Positions 39,461-48,241 of a stretch of DNA of 64,000 nt are shown one piece after another; the first letter of the stretch is position 1; each line of letters opens with the position of its first letter. Below the pieces are notes generated by a model, which saw nothing but the letters and a program-made list of their open reading frames with translations, made no database searches and was not told the DNA's origin. Position numbers and translations under genes: made by a program. Source of the stretch: Pseudodesulfovibrio alkaliphilus (GTDB taxonomy: Bacteria; Desulfobacterota; Desulfovibrionia; Desulfovibrionales; Desulfovibrionaceae); the NCBI RefSeq assembly GCF_009729555.1, contig NZ_WODC01000011.1:1-64000 (forward strand), given 5' to 3'.

Positions 39461-41725
39461 CTAACGATAGTAAAGGTTGCGCCCACCCATGGTCAAGAGG
39501 GCTTGATGCAGGTTCTTCCTGACCTCCCTGCGGTCCCATACGCCGTGGATATGCCCGCGGGAGAGGGCATGGTAGGCGCTGTGATAGTCCGGGGACACGG
39601 CCATGCCAGTGGTCTCGGCGATGACGCCCGGCCCGGCAAAGCCGATATTCGAAGAATGGACCGCGAACTGATAGGGCGAGCAGCCGAGAAAGCTGGCGAC
39701 CGGCCCCGCATAGGAGTTGGTGTCGTAGAGCACGAGATAGAGGCCGCCCCGGTCGATGTATCGGCGCACGGCAATGGTGCAACGCGGCATCTGGATGACG
39801 CCGTTGACCCCCTCCTGAATGCGAATGCCCGCGGTGCCGTGGACATAGGCGATGAAGGGCTGACGTTTGCGCCCGGCCCGCTCGGCGGCACGGATGAACT
39901 TTTCGCCCTCGGCCGCGCCCACGCTGCCGCCGCGAAAGGGGGCGCAAAGAACAGCCACCACGGCCGCAACCCCGTTGATGACCGTTTCAAAGGTGATGCA
40001 GGCCGACTTCAGGCCGGTTCGCGCCTTGGCCTGATCAAGCTTGGCTTCGAACTGCTCATACCCCAGCGGATTGATGGACTCCAATCGCTGATTGAACTCC
40101 CGAGCGCGGTCATAATCGAAAACATTGTGGAGGTACCACGGGTATTCCATGGGGAAATGGTGGCCGCAGCTGGGGCAGACCCCGGCAAAATCTCCGTACA
40201 GGTCAGGCACCCACAGGTCCGGGCAGTGATGCGTACGCACCTGTGGGCAGGAGACTGTCCTGTCCTCCTGGCTGCGCGGGCTGATCCACGCCCACTCGCT
40301 GCCGACCAGACAGGCTCCGTCCTCGGGGCAGGAGAGCCGGGTTAACCTGTCCCTGACCTCATCGCCCTTTTTCTGCTGCTCCACGTTGGCCACGGGCAGG
40401 ATGCTGTCCATGACCCTCTTCAGCGGCATGAGCAACTTGCGCCGCACGATATGAGCCTCTGCCCCAAGGTCTTCAAGCATGGCGTCCAGCCGCTTCTTCT
40501 GCCGCCCAAGCAGATCGTAGCGCAAAAAGGAATTGGCCGCCCAGACAGTTCCCCTGGCCGAGGCGGCCATGCGCTTGATCAGGCCGGTGCCGTCCAGGCA
40601 TGCGTGGCGGCTCATTGCCCGAAACTTGCGTTGACGCAGATCCACCAGCCGGTTCTGGGCAGATCCCGAAAGACTCCAGCGCATGAAGACGGCCTCGGCA
40701 TCGCCGACGCTGGAGCGCACGGCCATGGCCCGGAAGAGCTTCATGGGCTTGACCTCGCTGACAGCCTCGTTGGTGGCCTGGATCAACTCGCGTCGCAGAT
40801 CCCGAAAAAAATCGAAGTGCGTAGGCCGGGCCCCCAAGGGGGGCTCCTGGAGAACACGGTCCACATAACCGTTTTCCAGATTGTCCAGGGCGGTGATGCG
40901 CAACTGGCGGGCGCATTTCTCGATGAGTTCTGGCGTGGCCCGGCTTGCGCCGCGCAAACCGCCTTCGATGGCCGCTGCCCCCTCAGGGGAAATGACCGAG
41001 TAATAGCCGTGGGAGAGCATGATCCGCCGATCGGCAAGACTCACAGCCTCGGCCCCGCCTGAGCCGCCCTCGGAAAAGACCGCAACCAGGGGCACCCTGA
41101 GAGCGGCCATTTCATAGAGATTTCGGGCAATCTGCTGGGCCGCGCCGGGCCAGTCCTCCACCGGATACGCTCCGGGTGTGAAGACAAAGGTATGGATCGG
41201 AATATTCTCGGTCTCGGCCACTTTCATGTAGTGCAGAGCCTTGGCATTGCCCCACGGCTTGACCGAACCGCCATTGCGAAACGCCTCGCCATGCCCCTTT
41301 TCCTGGCCGATGACCATGACCATCTGGTTGACGATCCGCTCGCCCACCCGCCGGGCGAAGTAAGCCCTGGCGATGAGCATGCTCGGATCAATGTTGAACT
41401 CGCCCCGCCCGCCGATTTCGGTGTAATTGTCGTAGACATTTTCCAGGATGTCCTTGAGGCAGATGCGCTGGGGGTGGCGCACGATACGCACCCGGTCCAT
41501 GGGGGTAAGCTGGGTGTCGAGCTTGCGCTCGGAAAAGGCGAAGAGATCCTCAAGCCGGGACATCTCCTCGGCCTGAACACCGCCGGGGGTGGCGGCATCG
41601 CGGGCCAGCACCTCGCCAAGCTTGGCTGTAAGCAGGCGGATGTGCTCGTCTTCCTTGCCTCCGAATATGTCGCGGATATAAGCAAGGCGGTCTTTGATGT
41701 CCTGGATCCGTCTATCAATGTCCAT
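39461..41725 (-). CDS. Fused carboxyltransferase (AccA-like then AccD-like domains)
   Basis: This 754-residue protein joins both carboxyltransferase halves. The N-terminal part (about 1-330) resembles the alpha subunit (RHPQRICLKDILENVYDNYT, VMVIGQEKGHG, VFSEGGSGGAEAVSLADRR). The C-terminal part (about 500-754) resembles the beta subunit, with a zinc-ribbon-like region (CPSCGHHFPMEYPWYLHNVF), PFRGGSVGAAEGEKFIRAAE and IRIQEGVNGVIQMP. Together they would transfer the carboxyl group from biotin to an acyl-CoA or keto acid. It follows the biotin carboxylase gene by two bases and precedes the divergent carrier gene. Substrate is not evident. Confidence 0.8.
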   Translation of the reverse strand: MDIDRRIQDIKDRLAYIRDIFGGKEDEHIRLLTAKLGEVLARDAATPGGVQAEEMSRLEDLFAFSERKLDTQLTPMDRVRIVRHPQRICLKDILENVYDNYTEIGGRGEFNIDPSMLIARAYFARRVGERIVNQMVMVIGQEKGHGEAFRNGGSVKPWGNAKALHYMKVAETENIPIHTFVFTPGAYPVEDWPGAAQQIARNLYEMAALRVPLVAVFSEGGSGGAEAVSLADRRIMLSHGYYSVISPEGAAAIEGGLRGASRATPELIEKCARQLRITALDNLENGYVDRVLQEPPLGARPTHFDFFRDLRRELIQATNEAVSEVKPMKLFRAMAVRSSVGDAEAVFMRWSLSGSAQNRLVDLRQRKFRAMSRHACLDGTGLIKRMAASARGTVWAANSFLRYDLLGRQKKRLDAMLEDLGAEAHIVRRKLLMPLKRVMDSILPVANVEQQKKGDEVRDRLTRLSCPEDGACLVGSEWAWISPRSQEDRTVSCPQVRTHHCPDLWVPDLYGDFAGVCPSCGHHFPMEYPWYLHNVFDYDRAREFNQRLESINPLGYEQFEAKLDQAKARTGLKSACITFETVINGVAAVVAVLCAPFRGGSVGAAEGEKFIRAAERAGRKRQPFIAYVHGTAGIRIQEGVNGVIQMPRCTIAVRRYIDRGGLYLVLYDTNSYAGPVASFLGCSPYQFAVHSSNIGFAGPGVIAETTGMAVSPDYHSAYHALSRGHIHGVWDRREVRKNLHQALLTMGGRNLYYR

Positions 41726-41727
41726 GG

Positions 41728-43146
41728 TCAGAACTCCAGGATTTTTCCAGTCATACCGGAAAGATACCGGATGTTTGTATAGAAAGCGCCGTCCCTGCCC
41801 GCCCCTGTGCCCTCAAGAACCAATTCATTGAGAAAGCGCTGGCCGCGAGCCTTGGCCTCGTCCAGATCCGCACCCCAGACAATGGCCAGGGCCAGATTCG
41901 GGTCGTACTCCATGGGGATTTCATAGGGTACATCACGAGGCACCTGGGTGAAGACCCGCAACCAATCGTGGTCCTGCCAGGAAAGGCGGGTGACGGTCCC
42001 GGCACAAGGGGTGAAGCGGTTATCGGGACTCTCGGCCACTATGCGGTATTCGATGCCGACCCCTTTGAAAGCGATGTCCTCCTGCGAGTAGCCCAGCGAC
42101 TCGCCAAGAGCCAGACGCACCTGCTCGGTGATGATGTCCACCGGGCGGTCTTTCACGCGCGAGATCACGGCCGAGACGCCATTCTCCACCTGGATGCGTG
42201 TATTGACCTCCATCAGGAAAGGCTCCCCCCTGGGGGTGACTATCCACTCCCAGGTGCCCACGTTGTCGTATCCCGCCTCCCGGGCCATGGCCAGCGAGTA
42301 CTCCGTGATGTCGGCCAGGACCCTGGCCGCGTCAAAAGTATAGGGCACGGTTCCCGGCGCAAAACCGGGAGCGACCTCGACCCGTTTTTGCTTGCCCGTG
42401 CTCTGGATGGAGCAGTTGCGCGTCCCGAAATGGACATGGTTTTTGCCGCCGCGCTCGGAGACCACCTGCACCTCCAGGTGGTTGAAATCGAAAATACGCT
42501 GCTCGATAAGTACGCCCTCGTCACCAAAGTTGCGCTTGGCATAGTTGCGGATACGCCGGAAAACGGAGCGGAACTCGTCGAAACTGCCCACCTCCTCGAT
42601 GCCCATGCCCCCGCCCCCGGCAGAAGCCTTGACCATGATCACGCCGTCGATGATACCCTGGGTCGCCTGGAACTCGAAGAGGCTGGCCGCGATCTCGTCC
42701 GCCTCCATTTCACTGTAGACCGGCCTGTCCGAGCCGGGCACGGTGGGGACGTTCAGACTGCGGGCGATACGCTTGGTGTTGATCTTGTCGCCCAGGTCGC
42801 GGATGACCCACCAGGACGGCCCAATGAACTCCATGGGCCGGTCGCGGCGCACCACGCGGCGGGCGAAACGGAAATCTTCGGCAAAAAAACCGTAGCCGGG
42901 ATGCACGGCTGTGGCCTTGGCCGCATCGGCCACGGCAAACAGTTCGTTGGCGTCGAGATAGGAATGGATGCGATAGACCGCCCCGTCGCCGCCCAGCTCC
43001 CTGGCCAACCGGACATGACCGCTGTGGACATCCTCGGAGGTATGAACGCAGACAAAGTCGATACCGAGCCCCACACAGGCCCGCATGACCCGCATGGCAA
43101 TCTCGCCCCGGTTGGCAATAAGCACCCTGTGTCCGGCTCCTGACAT
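41728..43146 (-). CDS. Biotin carboxylase-like ATP-grasp subunit, divergent
   Basis: This 472-residue protein resembles AccC: HRVLIANRGEIAMRVMRACV, PGYGFFAEDFRFAR, the ATP-grasp loop VKASAGGGGMG, EVNTRIQVEN and GIEYRIVAES. It differs at the usual QRRHQK motif, where it has QSTGKQKR, so the bicarbonate/biotin site may be altered. The ATG at 43146 is preferred; the TTG at 43152 would add two residues. It lies 11 bases after the PilZ gene stop and two bases before the carboxyltransferase, so the whole motAB-pilZ-carboxylase set may be one transcript. Confidence 0.82.
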   Translation of the reverse strand: MSGAGHRVLIANRGEIAMRVMRACVGLGIDFVCVHTSEDVHSGHVRLARELGGDGAVYRIHSYLDANELFAVADAAKATAVHPGYGFFAEDFRFARRVVRRDRPMEFIGPSWWVIRDLGDKINTKRIARSLNVPTVPGSDRPVYSEMEADEIAASLFEFQATQGIIDGVIMVKASAGGGGMGIEEVGSFDEFRSVFRRIRNYAKRNFGDEGVLIEQRIFDFNHLEVQVVSERGGKNHVHFGTRNCSIQSTGKQKRVEVAPGFAPGTVPYTFDAARVLADITEYSLAMAREAGYDNVGTWEWIVTPRGEPFLMEVNTRIQVENGVSAVISRVKDRPVDIITEQVRLALGESLGYSQEDIAFKGVGIEYRIVAESPDNRFTPCAGTVTRLSWQDHDWLRVFTQVPRDVPYEIPMEYDPNLALAIVWGADLDEAKARGQRFLNELVLEGTGAGRDGAFYTNIRYLSGMTGKILEF

Positions 43147-43157
43147 GGGCAACCCGA

Positions 43158-43541
43158 TCAGCCTTCCTGTTCGCGCTGCTTCTTTCGCAATTCGATGAGC
43201 CGCTTTTGCACCTCGAGCACGAGCTTGTCGAGCTTGACCTGCTTCTGGCGCTCCAGGTCCAGGAAGTTGATGCCCACAATGCCGTTGTCGAGCACACGCA
43301 TCACCTGGGCCGCGGCGGCTGCGAGAAAGAGCTTTTTGTTGATGAGCAGGTCAACGTCTATGGCCTGTCCTTCCTTGAACCCCTTGGCGGGATCAAGAAC
43401 GGCGAATCCCGTGGCGCTCAGGTCCTTGACCTCGAATATCATGTCAAGGGACGGAAACCGGGCGGTCAGGCCGGGAACCTTGGTTCGGAAAGCCTTGCGG
43501 AGCTGATCGTCGCCGCTTGGTATGTCTAAGTCGAAGCCCAT
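43158..43541 (-). CDS. PilZ-domain c-di-GMP-binding protein
   Basis: This 127-residue single-domain PilZ protein has the two c-di-GMP motifs RxxxR (RKAFR, about 15-19) and DxSxxG (DLSATG), followed by a charged C-terminal helix (LDKLVLEVQKRLIELRKKQR) that may contact a partner. The start at 43541 follows a G-rich ribosome site; a longer start at 43640 would overlap motB. It lies 43 bases after motB in the same direction, which suggests control of the flagellar stator by c-di-GMP. Binding competence is inferred from the motifs. Confidence 0.85.
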   Translation of the reverse strand: MGFDLDIPSGDDQLRKAFRTKVPGLTARFPSLDMIFEVKDLSATGFAVLDPAKGFKEGQAIDVDLLINKKLFLAAAAAQVMRVLDNGIVGINFLDLERQKQVKLDKLVLEVQKRLIELRKKQREQEG

Positions 43542-43584
43542 ATCCCCCCCAATGGTTGCATTGACGATTCGCCAGACCGGAAGC

Positions 43585-44328
43585 CTAATTGCCGGTGACC
43601 CGTTTTTCAAGCACGAACTCCACCCGCCGATTTTTGGCACGATACTCCGCAGACGTGTTCGGATAAATGGGGTTGAGATAGGCCAATCCCGTGGCGGTCA
43701 GCCGGGTGGATTCAATGCCCATGTCCAACAGTTGACGAAGCACGTTGACTGCGCGCAAGGCGGAGATTTCCCAGTTATCCACAAAACGGGAGTTCTTGCT
43801 TGGGTTGATGTTGTCCGTGTACCCGATAATCTTGATGTTCTGGTCGCGATGCTTGATGAAGAAATCCTTCAGCGCAGCGACCACCTCAACGCCCCGGGGC
43901 GAAAGGGCCACTTGTCCCGAAGCGAACATGACATCCCCCGGCACCCGCAGGGTGATGACCCCGTCCTCGAAATTGGCCGAAACCACGCCCTCCACACCCT
44001 TCTTGGTTTGCAGGGTCTTGACCTCGGCGAACACCTTGCGTTGCGACTCGACGATCTGGCGACGCATGATGGCCTGATCAATGAGCACCCCGGCTTCCTC
44101 CTGGGTGATGCGGCTGGTGGAAACCTGCTCGAGCTTGCCCTGCAGCGCCTGGGTCACTGACGAAAATGTTTTGGAGAATTTCTCCGTATCGATGGTGGAC
44201 ATGGAGTAAAGCAACACAAAAAAGACGAGCAGGAGCAAGGCCAGGTCGGCAAAGGTTGTCAACCATTCCTGACCGGAATCATCCTCCTCTTCGTGGATGC
44301 CCAGGATGCTCTCGTAATCTTCGCTCAT
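43585..44328 (-). CDS. motB: Flagellar stator protein MotB
   Basis: This 247-residue protein has the N-terminal stator helix WLTTFADLALLLLVFFVLLY with its proton-binding Asp28 and a C-terminal OmpA/MotB peptidoglycan-binding domain (IIGYTDNINPSKNSRFVDNW, then NRRVEFVLEK). It forms the MotA/MotB torque generator anchored to peptidoglycan. Its start overlaps the motA stop by one base (TGATG). Its length is typical. The PilZ gene downstream suggests regulation by c-di-GMP. Confidence 0.94.
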   Translation of the reverse strand: MSEDYESILGIHEEEDDSGQEWLTTFADLALLLLVFFVLLYSMSTIDTEKFSKTFSSVTQALQGKLEQVSTSRITQEEAGVLIDQAIMRRQIVESQRKVFAEVKTLQTKKGVEGVVSANFEDGVITLRVPGDVMFASGQVALSPRGVEVVAALKDFFIKHRDQNIKIIGYTDNINPSKNSRFVDNWEISALRAVNVLRQLLDMGIESTRLTATGLAYLNPIYPNTSAEYRAKNRRVEFVLEKRVTGN

Positions 44329-45080
44329 CAGCGTGTCTCGCGCTCGTGCGGAGCCAGGAAAGAGGACAATTTTTCGTAAACGAGCCTCGGGTTGTTATTC
44401 TCAAGAATGGATTTGGCGCCTTCAAAAATAACCTCAAGGTGCAATTGCTCCTGCAGCGTCCTGGCCTTGAGTTTGGCAGCCATGGGTATGAAGATCAGGG
44501 TTGACATGGCGCTGCCGTAGAAGGTCGTCAGCAGGGCCACGGCCATGGCCGGACCGATGGACTTTGGATCATCAAGCATGGAAAGCATCTGCACCAGGCC
44601 GATGAGGGTTCCCATCATTCCGAAGGCCGGGGCCAGGGCCGCAAGACGCTTGAACACGTCCTGTCCCACCTGGTGTCGTCTGCGCATGGAACTTATCTCG
44701 ATGGCCAGGGTGGTACGGATCAATGCCGGGTCGGCGTTGTCCGCAATGAGCTGGCAGGATTTCTTGAGGACCATGTTTTCGGTCTGGACATTCTCCAGAG
44801 CCACCAACCCCTCGCGGCGGCTGATCTCGGCAACCTTGACCATGATGTTGACCACGTCGCGAACCTTGGTCTTGCGCTGCACGAACATCTTGAACCCGGC
44901 GTTGAAGCCCTGTATGACCTCTTCAAACGGGAAAGCCACCATGATGGAGGCCAGCGTTCCGCCGAAAACGATCATCATGCCGGGAACATTGATAAAGACA
45001 TCGACAGCCCCGCCGATGACGATGGCGCCGATGATGAGTGACAATCCAACGGTGAGGCCAAGTAGCGTCACGATATCCAT
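44328..45080 (-). CDS. motA: Flagellar stator protein MotA
   Basis: This 250-residue MotA has four membrane helices (MDIVTLLGLTVGLSLIIGAI at the start, and later GMMGTLIGLVQML and AMAVALLTTFYGSAMSTLIF) and the charged cytoplasmic loop that contacts FliG. The ATG at 45080 gives the family N-terminus; the longer frame at 45197 adds a foreign leader. It is divergent from the purine nucleoside phosphorylase gene across 93 bases that should contain both promoters. The genes that follow leftward are motB and pilZ. Confidence 0.94.
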   Translation of the reverse strand: MDIVTLLGLTVGLSLIIGAIVIGGAVDVFINVPGMMIVFGGTLASIMVAFPFEEVIQGFNAGFKMFVQRKTKVRDVVNIMVKVAEISRREGLVALENVQTENMVLKKSCQLIADNADPALIRTTLAIEISSMRRRHQVGQDVFKRLAALAPAFGMMGTLIGLVQMLSMLDDPKSIGPAMAVALLTTFYGSAMSTLIFIPMAAKLKARTLQEQLHLEVIFEGAKSILENNNPRLVYEKLSSFLAPHERETR

Positions 45081-45173
45081 AAGATCTGCCAGTCCTTGGG
45101 TTCTGTTCGGTCGATCTGTGGGCAACCTGTCCCCGATCCGGCCCGCAGTAGCCGCCGGACATGGGGAGTCCGC

Positions 45174-46019
45174 ATGAAATACCATGAGAAGGTACATCAG
45201 TCTGCCGCATACATACAGGAAAAGCTAGGCAAAATTCAAGTCGGGAGTGCGGGCCTCGTCACCGGCACCGGGCTGGGCGGACTGACCAGCGCCATCAAGA
45301 ACGCAAAAAGCCTTTTCTACAGAGAGATTCCCGGATTCCCGGTTTCCACCGTGGACAGCCACACGGGACGCCTGCTGGTCGGCACCGTCGAGGACGCCCC
45401 GATCGTCGCCCTGCACGGCCGCCACCATCTCTACGAAGGATTCGACGCCAGACAGGCGACCCACGCAGTGCGCACCTTGGGCGAACTGGGCGTGGGCGTG
45501 CTGATCCTGACCAACGCGGCCGGTGCGCTAAACCCCTCCTTTGCCGTGGGCTCGCCCATGCTCATTGAAGACCACATCAACTTCACCGGCACCACTCCGC
45601 TACGCGGCGACAACCACGCCCTCTGGGGAGAGCGCTTCCCGGACATGTGCGAAGTCTATGACTCGAGGCTGCGCCGACTTGCCGTGGATAAAGCGCTGGC
45701 GCTGGGCATCCGGCTTGAGAGGGGGGTGTACATGCAGGTCATGGGGCCGAACATGGAAACCCCGGCCGAAACGCGCATGTACCGGGCCATGGGCGCGGAC
45801 GCCATCGGCATGTCCACCTGCATGGAGGCCATCGCCGCCCGGCACATGGGCATGCGCCTGCTCGGAATCTCCTGCCTGACCAACAAGAATCTGCCCGACT
45901 GCATGCAGGAGGCGCCCCTGAAAACCGTCATCTCCCGGGCCGAGGAAGCATCCTCGACCATGACCGCGCTGATTGCTGCGATCCTAAAGGAAATCCGAGA
46001 CTTGACCGATGAGGCTTGA
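45174..46019 (+). CDS. Purine-nucleoside phosphorylase
   Basis: This 281-residue trimeric-type (class II) PNP splits purine ribonucleosides with phosphate into base and ribose 1-phosphate for salvage. Visible motifs are GLVTGTGLGGL (phosphate loop), GRHHLYEG, LTNAAGALNPSF, MGPNMETPAETRMYRAMGAD and the base-site region GMSTCMEAIAA. GGGGAG precedes the ATG at 45174. It is divergent from motA and 58 bases upstream of the FlgO-like lipoprotein gene. The enzyme is a housekeeping function. Confidence 0.92.
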   Translation: MKYHEKVHQSAAYIQEKLGKIQVGSAGLVTGTGLGGLTSAIKNAKSLFYREIPGFPVSTVDSHTGRLLVGTVEDAPIVALHGRHHLYEGFDARQATHAVRTLGELGVGVLILTNAAGALNPSFAVGSPMLIEDHINFTGTTPLRGDNHALWGERFPDMCEVYDSRLRRLAVDKALALGIRLERGVYMQVMGPNMETPAETRMYRAMGADAIGMSTCMEAIAARHMGMRLLGISCLTNKNLPDCMQEAPLKTVISRAEEASSTMTALIAAILKEIRDLTDEA

Positions 46020-46077
46020 GAACCATCGCGCCACCCGCTTTCGGTAGGCGCGGCCAACGACAACCAGCAGGCAGCGC

Positions 46078-46737
46078 ATGCACAAGACATTCCTTGCATT
46101 CCTCGTCCTGGCCACCCTTCTCCCGGCCCAGGGCTGCGGCAACAGGTTCTGGGAGGACACCAAACGCGCCACAGGAAAGACCTACAACTACGTCTTCGAC
46201 ACCGCGCCCACGGCCAGGGCCTTCCATGATCAGGCTGCCGTGCCCATTGAGGAAATCAACCTCCGGGCCGCCAACGTGCTTTATGCCAATGTCGGCAAGT
46301 ACGAGCTGTCGTCCAAGGCGCCCGTATATGCCAAGCGGTTTGAAAACGGCGACGACCCTGAGGATACGGCCATCTTCGGCACAGTGGTCATGGAGCAGGT
46401 GGTGGACAGACTGGTTCAGCGCGGCATGGTCATCACGGGTGGAGATCCCAGGCCAACCGACTACTTTCTGCCTCAGGGCATAGACCCCGAGAAATACGCC
46501 AAGCCTCCCATGGGCAGCCTTGAGCACCTGCCGCCCAGGGCGGCCATGCTCTCAGGGGCCTATGTCATCGGCGACAATTTTATCTATGTTTCCGCCAAGA
46601 TCACCCGACTCGACGATCGGGCGGTAATCTCGGCCCACACCTGGACCATTCCCATTACGGACAACGTCCGCCAGCTTCTGCCCCAACTGCGCATGGACGA
46701 CGGCCTTGAGCCCACGGTGAAGACCACCTTCAACTAG
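46078..46737 (+). CDS. FlgO-like outer-membrane lipoprotein
   Basis: This 219-residue precursor has a lipobox LPAQGC (residues about 15-20, signal MHKTFLAFLVLATLLPAQGC). The mature domain resembles the FlgO family (FGTVVMEQVVDRLVQRGMVI, GAYVIGDNFIYVSAKITRLD, RAVISAHTWTIPI). In Vibrio, FlgO is an outer-membrane lipoprotein that affects flagella and motility. The ATG at 46078 lies in the GCAGCGC context with a weak AGCAGG. It is followed by a strong terminator. Confidence 0.7.
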   Translation: MHKTFLAFLVLATLLPAQGCGNRFWEDTKRATGKTYNYVFDTAPTARAFHDQAAVPIEEINLRAANVLYANVGKYELSSKAPVYAKRFENGDDPEDTAIFGTVVMEQVVDRLVQRGMVITGGDPRPTDYFLPQGIDPEKYAKPPMGSLEHLPPRAAMLSGAYVIGDNFIYVSAKITRLDDRAVISAHTWTIPITDNVRQLLPQLRMDDGLEPTVKTTFN

Positions 46738-46746
46738 ATATCGAAA

Positions 46747-46774
46747 AAGGGGCACCGAATGATCGGTGCCCCTT
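46747..46774. terminator. Bidirectional terminator between FlgO-like and kor genes
   Basis: AAGGGGCACCGA (46747-46758) pairs with TCGGTGCCCCTT (46763-46774) around ATGA; there are A and T tracts on both sides. It separates convergent genes ending at 46737 and 46795. Confidence 0.75.
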
Positions 46775-46794
46775 GCAAATCAACGGATTTCGTA

Positions 46795-47394
46795 TCAATC
46801 GCTCTCTGACTCGTCCACGCGCCAGACCTCTCCCGCGTCGTCGCCCCATTCCTTTTTTGCCAGCCTGTGGCCGAGGTTGAACGCCTTGACATTCACGGCC
46901 CGGATCTTGGCCGGAAGCGAGGATTCCAGACTCTTGCGCATGATAGACTGGCCAATGAAGGGCAGCAGGTGCGAAAGAGCGCCCAGGACCACGGTGTTCA
47001 TGGCCTGGGCCACGCCCACTTTGTCACGGGCCAGACGGGTGAAGGGCAGGCCGAGGAACCTGTTGGTGGGCGGCTGCCTGACCAGATCGGATTCCAGCAC
47101 CAGCGCACCGCCGGGCTTGAGATAGGGGTAGTAGGCGTTGCAGGCCTCCTGCGAGAGGGCCACCAGCAGATCAAGGCTTTCGGCCTTCGGGTAGCTGATG
47201 GGCTCTGAGCTGATAACCAGGTCGCACCGGCTCGAACCGCCGCGCGCCTCGGGACCGTAGCTCTGGGTCTGGGTGACGTTGTAGCCGTGGCCGAGGGCAA
47301 GCCCCTGGCCCATGACCCTGCCCAGAGTGATGATGCCCTGGCCGCCAAGACCGGAAAAACGGATCTCGAAACGGTGAAGTTGCTGCTGCTTCAT
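46795..47394 (-). CDS. korC: 2-oxoacid:ferredoxin oxidoreductase, gamma subunit
   Basis: This 199-residue gamma subunit of the thiamine-pyrophosphate-dependent ferredoxin oxidoreductase has FSGLGGQGIITLGRVMG and YGPEARGGSSRCDLVIS. It forms the last gene of the leftward korD-A-B-C set, whose complex oxidises 2-oxoglutarate or another 2-oxoacid to an acyl-CoA with reduction of ferredoxin. The start is at 47394, overlapping the korB stop region tightly. The subunit order fits 2-oxoglutarate rather than the single-chain pyruvate enzyme, but substrate is inferred. Confidence 0.9.
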   Translation of the reverse strand: MKQQQLHRFEIRFSGLGGQGIITLGRVMGQGLALGHGYNVTQTQSYGPEARGGSSRCDLVISSEPISYPKAESLDLLVALSQEACNAYYPYLKPGGALVLESDLVRQPPTNRFLGLPFTRLARDKVGVAQAMNTVVLGALSHLLPFIGQSIMRKSLESSLPAKIRAVNVKAFNLGHRLAKKEWGDDAGEVWRVDESESD

Positions 47395-48237
47395 CTACTT
47401 GCCCCCCTTGGCCCGCATCTGCGCCTGCAAGGCCAGGTAGCGCTCCTCGAACCCTGGACGGTCCTCTGCCACGAACACGCCGATGGGCAGACGGTCGCGC
47501 CGCTGCTCCTCGGTCATCTCTTCAAAACGCTCTATGGGCACGGCGGCCTTTTTCAACCACTTGTACATGTCCACAGGGGTCTTGTAGCGATTCTTGCGGC
47601 CGTACTGGGTGTGGCAGGGCGTGATGGCCTCCACCACACTGAATCCGGGCCGGGAGATGGCCTCCTCCATGATCCCCTCCAGCCGCTTGACGTGAAAGAC
47701 CGTTCCCCGAGCCACATAGTTGGCCCCAGCCCCCCTGGCCAGGGCCACGGTGTCGAAGCTGGCGTCGAGCTGGCCGTAGGGATTGGTCATGGTGGTCGCG
47801 CCTTCGGGCGTGGCCGGAGAGCTTTGCCCGCCAGTCATGCCGTAGATGTTGTTATTGAGGATCAGCGCGGTGACGCCGATATTCCGCCGGGCAGCGTGGA
47901 TCAGGTGATTGCCGCCGATGGAGAGTGCGTCGCCGTCGCCCATGATGCAGATGACATTGAGTCGGGGGCTGGCCATCTTGATGCCGGTGGCAAAGGTCAG
48001 GGCGCGGCCGTGGGTGGTGTGGACCGTATTGAAGTCCACATACACCGCCAGACGGCCGGAGCAGCCGATGCCCGCCACGATGACCACATCGTCCTTGGGA
48101 ATGCCCAGGGTGTGGATGGACCGGATGAGGGTGCCCAGCACGATGCCGTGACCGCACCCGGCACAGAGCACATGCGGGAATTTCTTGTTGTGACGCAGAT
48201 ACTGGTGGATGATCTCGTTGCCTGTGATTTCGCTCAT
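47395..48237 (-). CDS. korB: 2-oxoacid:ferredoxin oxidoreductase, beta (TPP) subunit
   Basis: This 280-residue TPP-binding beta subunit has GDGDALSIGGNHLIHAARRN followed by LNNNIYGMTGGQ, the thiamine-diphosphate motif, and the Cys-containing CAGCGHGIV and GCSGRLAVYV regions for an iron-sulfur or substrate-binding site. It works with the alpha and gamma chains and the ferredoxin subunit. It lies one base before korC and follows korA by four bases. Confidence 0.94.
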   Translation of the reverse strand: MSEITGNEIIHQYLRHNKKFPHVLCAGCGHGIVLGTLIRSIHTLGIPKDDVVIVAGIGCSGRLAVYVDFNTVHTTHGRALTFATGIKMASPRLNVICIMGDGDALSIGGNHLIHAARRNIGVTALILNNNIYGMTGGQSSPATPEGATTMTNPYGQLDASFDTVALARGAGANYVARGTVFHVKRLEGIMEEAISRPGFSVVEAITPCHTQYGRKNRYKTPVDMYKWLKKAAVPIERFEEMTEEQRRDRLPIGVFVAEDRPGFEERYLALQAQMRAKGGK

Positions 48238-48241
48238 CTGG

